Part shown: positions 59,909 through 64,000 of the stretch, one piece after another
How positions within the stretch are numbered: the stretch's first letter is position 1
How the letters are laid out: each line of letters opens with the position of its first letter
Assembly: GCF_027498035.1 (NCBI RefSeq)
Contig: NZ_CP114978.1
Location: forward strand, 2,542,001 to 2,606,000
Direction of reading: 5' to 3'
DNA: 64,000 nucleotides
Origin: Pseudoxanthomonas sp.
Lineage (GTDB): Bacteria; Pseudomonadota; Gammaproteobacteria; Xanthomonadales; Xanthomonadaceae
The notes under the pieces: model-generated
Database searches by the model: none
Seen by the model: only the letters and a program-made list of their open reading frames with translations
Told to the model about the DNA's origin: nothing
Made by a program: the position numbers and the translations under genes

Positions 59909-60478
59909 ATGACGCACCCATCGATCCCGCCGGAGCAGCATCCCGGCACCTTGCCCCGGCGCAAATTCCTGGTCACCGCCCTGTGGGGCATCGGTGCGGT
60001 CAGCGTGGCCACCAGTGCCACCTGGAGCTGGGCCCAGGCGGTATCCGCCACGGACACGCCACGCGCACCGGCCAGCTTCATCGCGGTGTCGCGGCTGTTG
60101 ACCGGCCACACCATCGACGCATCGCTGGCCGACCGCGGCTGGGCGGCCATCAGCGCACGCGAGACCGACTTCGCCCAGCGCTTCAGCCAGCTGGAAGCGG
60201 CCATCACGCGCGCCGGCCTGACCGACATGCAGGGCTGGTCCGGCTCGGCCATCGCAGCCGATCCCGCGCTGAAGGCCACCGCATTGGCCATCGTCAGCGC
60301 CTGGTACCTGGGCGTGGTCGGCCAGGTCAAGGACCGCGCCGAGGATGGCCCGGCCTTCATCACTTACGAAGGCGCGCTGATGTGGCGGCCGACGCTGGAT
60401 GTGACCGTCATCCCCACCTATGCGCGCGGCCGTCCGGGCTTCTGGAAGGACAAGCCGGCCAGCGTCGCCACCGACTGA
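59909..60478 (+). CDS. FAD sugar dehydrogenase complex, Tat-signal small (gamma) subunit
   Basis: Small subunit of 189 residues. It has a twin-arginine signal, PRRKFLVTALWGIGAVSVAT (residues about 19-38), whose folded-export pathway likely carries the leaderless FAD subunit along with it. The mature part (ASFIAVSRLLTGHTIDASLA, LKATALAIVSAWYLGVVG, MWRPTLDVTVIPTYARGRPGFW) matches the FAD-SLDH/gluconate dehydrogenase small-subunit family. It is the first gene of the operon, 68 bases before the catalytic subunit. Two LacI-type operators lie upstream. Confidence 0.88.
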   Translation: MTHPSIPPEQHPGTLPRRKFLVTALWGIGAVSVATSATWSWAQAVSATDTPRAPASFIAVSRLLTGHTIDASLADRGWAAISARETDFAQRFSQLEAAITRAGLTDMQGWSGSAIAADPALKATALAIVSAWYLGVVGQVKDRAEDGPAFITYEGALMWRPTLDVTVIPTYARGRPGFWKDKPASVATD

Positions 60479-60546
60479 AACGCCCCGCCCTCTCCCTCTT
60501 AACCCAGCCAGGAATGCCATCGCATTCCCGGAGCCAGGACCCCCCC

Positions 60547-62157
60547 ATGGCCAATACCCAATACGACGCCGACGTCATTGTCGTCGGCTCAGGCGTGATC
60601 GGCAGCATCGCCGCCCATAACCTCGCCCAGCAGGGCAAGTCCGTCCTGCTGCTGGAAGCCGGCCCACGCGTGCCGCGCTGGAAGATCGTCGAGGCCTTCC
60701 GCAATTCCGGCAACGCCAGCTCCAACGGTGGCAACCGCAACCAGCCTTATCCCAACGAGGAATGGGCACGGACCTCGTTCACCCCGGGCTACATCGAAAA
60801 CAGCGGGCCGGTCGAATACATCCCCGGCATGCTGCGCCTGGTCGGCGGCACCACCTGGCACTGGGGCGGCGCCTGCTGGCGGATCCTGCCCAACGATTTC
60901 AAGCTCAAGAGCCTGTACGGCGTGGGCCGCGACTGGCCGATCGGCTATGACGAGCTGGAGCCGTACTACGCCCGCGTCGAAGTGGAGATGGGCATCTCCG
61001 GTGACGACCACGCTGACTACAGCGGGCATGCCGGTGCCCCGTATCCGCCGCGCAGCATCCCCTTCCCGGTCCGTCCGCAGGAACTGAGCTACTACAGCCA
61101 GCGGTTCGCCGAACGCGTGGCCGCCGGCGGCTATCCCTTCACCTACCAGCCCAATGGCCGCGCCACCGATCCCTACGGCGAGCGCCCGGCCTGCGTGGGC
61201 AACAACAACTGTTCACCGATCTGCCCGATCGGCGCGCAGTACAGCGGCGATCGCCATGCCACCAAGGCCGAGCGCGTCGGCGCCACGCTGATCGACAACG
61301 CCCCGGTCTACAAGATCGAAAAGGCCGCCGACGGCAAGAAGATCGTCGCGGTCCACTACCACACGCCGGAAGGCAAGAGCGTGCGCCTGACCGCGCGCTA
61401 TTTCATCATCGCCGCGCACGCGATCGAGACCCCGCGCCTGCTGCTGCTGTCGGACGTGGCCAACTCCTCGGACATGGTCGGTCGCAACCTGATGGACCAC
61501 AACGCGTTCTCGCTGACCCTGCTGGCCGACGAGCCGCTGTGGTCCGGCCGTGGCCCGGTCCAGCAGGGCGACGTGCTGAAGTGGCGCGATGGTCCGTGGC
61601 GTTCCAAGCACGGCGCGATCCGCTACGAAATCGGCAATTTCGTCGGCAACGTGCAGATCGCCCAGCGCCTGCTCGCGCAGGGCGTGATGGGTCCGGAACT
61701 GGACCAGCGCATCCGCCACATGGCCGCACGCTGGACGCCGATCTCCTCCAACATCGAAAGCCTGCCCGACCCGAGCAACCGGGTCACCCTGCATGCCAGC
61801 AACAAGGACAAGTTCGGGCTGCCACTGCTGAACATCCACTACGACGTCAGCGACTACGTGCGCGCGGCCGGCGAAGTGGTCAAGCAGGATTTCGGCAACT
61901 TCCAGACCCTGCTCGGCGCCGAGGTGTTCGAGAAGAACGTCAGCACTTGGGAGAACCGCGACCATCCGATGGGCACGGTGATCATGGGCACCGACCCGAA
62001 GGACTCGGTGGTCAACCACGAGTGCCGCACCCACGACCACGACAACCTGTTCCTGGCGACCACGGGCGTGATGCCGGCCTCGCAGGCCAACAACCCGACG
62101 ATGACCGGTGCGGCGCTGGCCATGCGCTCGTCAGACATCATCGCCAAGGAACTCTGA
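60547..62157 (+). CDS. FAD sugar dehydrogenase complex, GMC catalytic (alpha) subunit
   Basis: Flavoprotein of 536 residues that oxidises a sugar or polyol in the periplasm. The FAD dinucleotide motif is VIVVGSGVIGSIAAHNLA near the N-terminus; GGTTWHWGG and HPMGTVIMG are GMC-family signatures, the latter holding the catalytic His. Cys216, Cys222 and Cys226 (AC-VGNNN-C-SPI-C) have the C-x5-C-x3-C spacing of the three ligands of the 3Fe-4S cluster in Burkholderia FAD glucose dehydrogenase, which relays electrons to the cytochrome subunit. No signal peptide, so export with the Tat small subunit is expected. The gene order gamma-alpha-beta is the same as in Burkholderia. Glucose, gluconate, sorbitol or fructose could be substrate. 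Confidence 0.9.
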   Translation: MANTQYDADVIVVGSGVIGSIAAHNLAQQGKSVLLLEAGPRVPRWKIVEAFRNSGNASSNGGNRNQPYPNEEWARTSFTPGYIENSGPVEYIPGMLRLVGGTTWHWGGACWRILPNDFKLKSLYGVGRDWPIGYDELEPYYARVEVEMGISGDDHADYSGHAGAPYPPRSIPFPVRPQELSYYSQRFAERVAAGGYPFTYQPNGRATDPYGERPACVGNNNCSPICPIGAQYSGDRHATKAERVGATLIDNAPVYKIEKAADGKKIVAVHYHTPEGKSVRLTARYFIIAAHAIETPRLLLLSDVANSSDMVGRNLMDHNAFSLTLLADEPLWSGRGPVQQGDVLKWRDGPWRSKHGAIRYEIGNFVGNVQIAQRLLAQGVMGPELDQRIRHMAARWTPISSNIESLPDPSNRVTLHASNKDKFGLPLLNIHYDVSDYVRAAGEVVKQDFGNFQTLLGAEVFEKNVSTWENRDHPMGTVIMGTDPKDSVVNHECRTHDHDNLFLATTGVMPASQANNPTMTGAALAMRSSDIIAKEL

Positions 62158-62168
62158 GGACCACCGAC

Positions 62169-63632
62169 ATGAAAAGCACGACTGCATTGAAACTGCTGGT
62201 CGGCGCCGTGTTCGGTGCCGCCGCCTTCGCCGCCACCGCGGCCGATGACAGCCACGAAGCAACCGCCATGCAGGGCGAGTACGTCGCCCGCGCGGCCGAC
62301 TGCGCGGCTTGCCACACGGCCAGCGATGGCGGCAAGGCCTATGCCGGCGGCTACGCGATCCAATCGCCGCTGGGCACGATCTACGCCACCAACATCACCC
62401 CGTCCAAGACCGCCGGCATCGGCAACTGGAGCGAGGCGCAATTCGCCCGCGCCGTGCGCCAGGGCGTGGCCGCCGATGGACACCACCTGTATCCGGCCAT
62501 GCCGTATGCCGACTACAGCGGCATCAGCGATGCAGACATCCATGCGCTGTACGTGTACCTGACCACCCAGGTCGCCGCAGTCGATACGCCGCCCACGCAG
62601 GTGACCAAGCTCGGTTTCCCGTATGGCATCCGCGGGCTGATGGGGTTCTGGAACCAGTTGTTCGTGGACAAGCCCGACACGTCCGCGCCGGCGCCGCAGG
62701 ACCCGCTTGCGCGTGGCCGCTACCTGGTCGATACGCTGGGCCATTGCGGCAGCTGCCACACCCCGCGCAACCTGTTCATGGCCAGCGACAAGGACCAGTA
62801 CCTGGCCGGTGGCGACGTGGCTGGCTGGCATGCACCCAACATCACTTCCGATCCGGTCTCCGGCATCGGTGACTGGTCCGAAGACGAACTCGCCCAGTTC
62901 CTCAAGACCGGGCACGTCGCAGGCAAGGCCCAGGCTGCTGGTGGCATGGCCGAAGCGGTCGAGCACAGCCTGCGCCACCTGTCCGACAGCGACCTGCACG
63001 CCATGGCCGCCTACCTCAAGCAGGTGCCCGCCAAGGCCGCCCCGGGCCAGGACAAGCCGGCCTCGAGCTATGGCCAGGCGCCGGCGCAGGCCTATGGCTT
63101 CGATGACCCGGACAGCACCCAGACGCTGCGCGACGCGGCGGCAAGCACGCCAACCGGCGATGCCCTGCTGGCCAGCCGCACCTATACCGATGCGCCCAAG
63201 GTCGAAGACGGCGCGCGCCTGTATGCCGATGCCTGCGCCAGCTGCCACCAGCCCAACGGCGGCGGCACCGGTGACCATTACTACCCGTCGCTGTCGCACA
63301 ACAGTGCGGTCGGCGCGGCCAGGCCCAACAACCTGGTGATGGCGATCCTGCATGGCGTCGATCGCACCGGCGCCGATGGCCCGACCTACATGCCGGCCTT
63401 CGCCCGTGACATGACCGATGCCCAGGTCGCCGCGGTGGCCAGCTACGTCAGCCAGCGTTTCGGCAACCCGGCCACCAAAGTCGACGCCAAACAGGTCGCC
63501 GAACTGCGCGCCGGTGGTCCGGCACCGGCACTGAAGGCGCTGACGCCGTGGCTGCTCGGCCTGGGCGTCCTGGTGATCGTGGTGTTGCTGCTGCTGGTTT
63601 CCCGCCTGTTCCGTCGCCGCAAGGCGGCTTGA
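62169..63632 (+). CDS. FAD sugar dehydrogenase complex, triheme cytochrome c (beta) subunit
   Basis: Membrane-tethered cytochrome of 487 residues that passes electrons from the FAD subunit to ubiquinone. The signal peptide (1-25, TAA) is followed by three CxxCH heme sites: C45-AA-C48-H49, CGSCH (near 196) and CASCH (near 357), with the axial-Met regions YPAMPYADY and TYMPAFARDMTD. A C-terminal hydrophobic helix (about 461-481) plus RRRKAA anchors it in the inner membrane. It starts 11 bases after the catalytic subunit. A small hairpin follows before the porin gene. Confidence 0.92.
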   Translation: MKSTTALKLLVGAVFGAAAFAATAADDSHEATAMQGEYVARAADCAACHTASDGGKAYAGGYAIQSPLGTIYATNITPSKTAGIGNWSEAQFARAVRQGVAADGHHLYPAMPYADYSGISDADIHALYVYLTTQVAAVDTPPTQVTKLGFPYGIRGLMGFWNQLFVDKPDTSAPAPQDPLARGRYLVDTLGHCGSCHTPRNLFMASDKDQYLAGGDVAGWHAPNITSDPVSGIGDWSEDELAQFLKTGHVAGKAQAAGGMAEAVEHSLRHLSDSDLHAMAAYLKQVPAKAAPGQDKPASSYGQAPAQAYGFDDPDSTQTLRDAAASTPTGDALLASRTYTDAPKVEDGARLYADACASCHQPNGGGTGDHYYPSLSHNSAVGAARPNNLVMAILHGVDRTGADGPTYMPAFARDMTDAQVAAVASYVSQRFGNPATKVDAKQVAELRAGGPAPALKALTPWLLGLGVLVIVVLLLLVSRLFRRRKAA

Positions 63633-63643
63633 GCCGAACCCTC

Positions 63644-63664
63644 GCCGGTGCCCATGGCACCGGC
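63644..63664 (+). terminator. Hairpin between cytochrome and porin genes
   Basis: GCCGGTGCC (63644-63652) and GGCACCGGC (63656-63664) form a perfect 9-bp stem with a CAT loop, followed by AGTTTT. A weak intrinsic terminator; it may reduce but not stop read-through into the porin gene. Confidence 0.65.
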
Positions 63665-63739
63665 AGTTTTCCGATGGCTGGGCGCATGCGCGTCCAGCCT
63701 TCTCCTGTTCTTGATTGACGTCTTTCGAAGGCCTTTCCC

Positions 63740-64000
63740 ATGAAGTCGAAACACTTGCTGCCTGCCCTGATCCTGCTGCCACTGGCCGCCCCCGCGCTGG
63801 CGCAGGACAGCAATCCCTATCTGTTCGGCGGCTGGAATGGCGAGCGCCAGGCGCTTGCCGACAAGGGCGTCGAGTTCAATTTCGGCTACACCTCCGAGGA
63901 TTACCGCAACGTCGGCAGCGGCGGCCGCTCGGTCGGCGCCCATGCCGGGCAGCTCACGCTGTCCAGCAAGTTCGACCTGGAAAAACTCTGGGGCCTGCCT
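63740..64000 (+). CDS. OprB-type carbohydrate porin, 5' part
   Basis: The first 87 codons of a gene that leaves the window. The translated start is a signal peptide, MKSKHLLPALILLPLAAPAL then AQ, followed by NPYLFGGWNGERQALADKGV, EFNFGYTSEDYRNVGSGG and AGQLTLSSKFDLEKLWGLP. The W-x-G-x-R-x-x-L-x-x-x-G-V/I pattern and the later FDLEKLWGL are characteristic of OprB, the carbohydrate-selective outer-membrane porin. It lies 107 bases past the dehydrogenase operon, so it probably lets in the sugar oxidised by that complex. Clear family identity; length unknown. Confidence 0.85.
   Translation, partial: MKSKHLLPALILLPLAAPALAQDSNPYLFGGWNGERQALADKGVEFNFGYTSEDYRNVGSGGRSVGAHAGQLTLSSKFDLEKLWGLP

Noticed and set aside
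1..64000. tRNA, rRNA, CRISPR array, insertion sequence, integrase or prophage
   Set aside because: Reading both strands I found no tRNA-like cloverleaf, no regularly spaced repeats, and no transposase, integrase or phage structural motifs.

Overview
The window is high-GC DNA from a gammaproteobacterium of the family Xanthomonadaceae, most likely Stenotrophomonas, Pseudoxanthomonas or a close relative. Four signs support this: a TonB-dependent receptor of the Xanthomonas/Caulobacter type, a FabV-type enoyl reductase, GTAG-headed REP hairpins that resemble the SMAG repeats of S. maltophilia, and a protein ending in an XVIPCD-like domain, the tag of Xanthomonadales type IV secretion effectors. 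I see no rRNA, tRNA, CRISPR array, insertion sequence or prophage. About 50 protein genes are supported, and the last one runs off the right edge.

Layout. 1-5 kb: a frameshifted TonB receptor behind a perfect 16-bp palindrome, a YqhA-like membrane protein and a YfcG-like glutathione transferase. 5-18 kb: mainly housekeeping, with a DPP4-like peptidase, hemB, aroE, the metNIQ methionine importer, a thioredoxin-fold lipoprotein, a CurA-like reductase and dinG. 18-25.5 kb: small regulators with partner redox enzymes, a succinate CoA-transferase, a glucosylglycerol-phosphate phosphatase (stpA) and a NYN-domain protein. 25.6-42.4 kb: a tail-anchored PQQ dehydrogenase, pyrC, a permease, aqpZ, cpdB, a ProP-like carrier, fabV, and a LacI regulator beside a membrane PQQ dehydrogenase of the glucose/quinate family. 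42.5-46.2 kb: a tauDABC-like sulfonate operon whose tauA is frameshifted. 46.8-56.4 kb: a TerC/CBS membrane protein, an outer-membrane porin with an esterase, a penicillin-binding-protein-like hydrolase, a nitroreductase and a PadR/HAAS pair.

56.7-58.4 kb is the most distinctive part: a lipoprotein gene followed 31 bp later by a putative type IV secretion antibacterial effector. The effector's toxin half is AT-richer than its secretion tag, and GC content steps up almost exactly at the domain boundary. The arrangement matches an effector/immunity (X-Tfe/X-Tfi) pair acquired by domain shuffling. The secretion machinery itself is not in this window.

58.5-64 kb: a LacI-family regulator faces a Tat-exported, FAD- and 3Fe-4S-dependent sugar dehydrogenase complex (small subunit, GMC catalytic subunit, triheme cytochrome c), followed by an OprB-type porin. 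A TTGACA-17-TACATT promoter and two identical 19-bp operator copies lie between them, which gives a readable regulatory circuit. With the two PQQ enzymes, the window encodes three separate periplasmic sugar/polyol oxidation systems.
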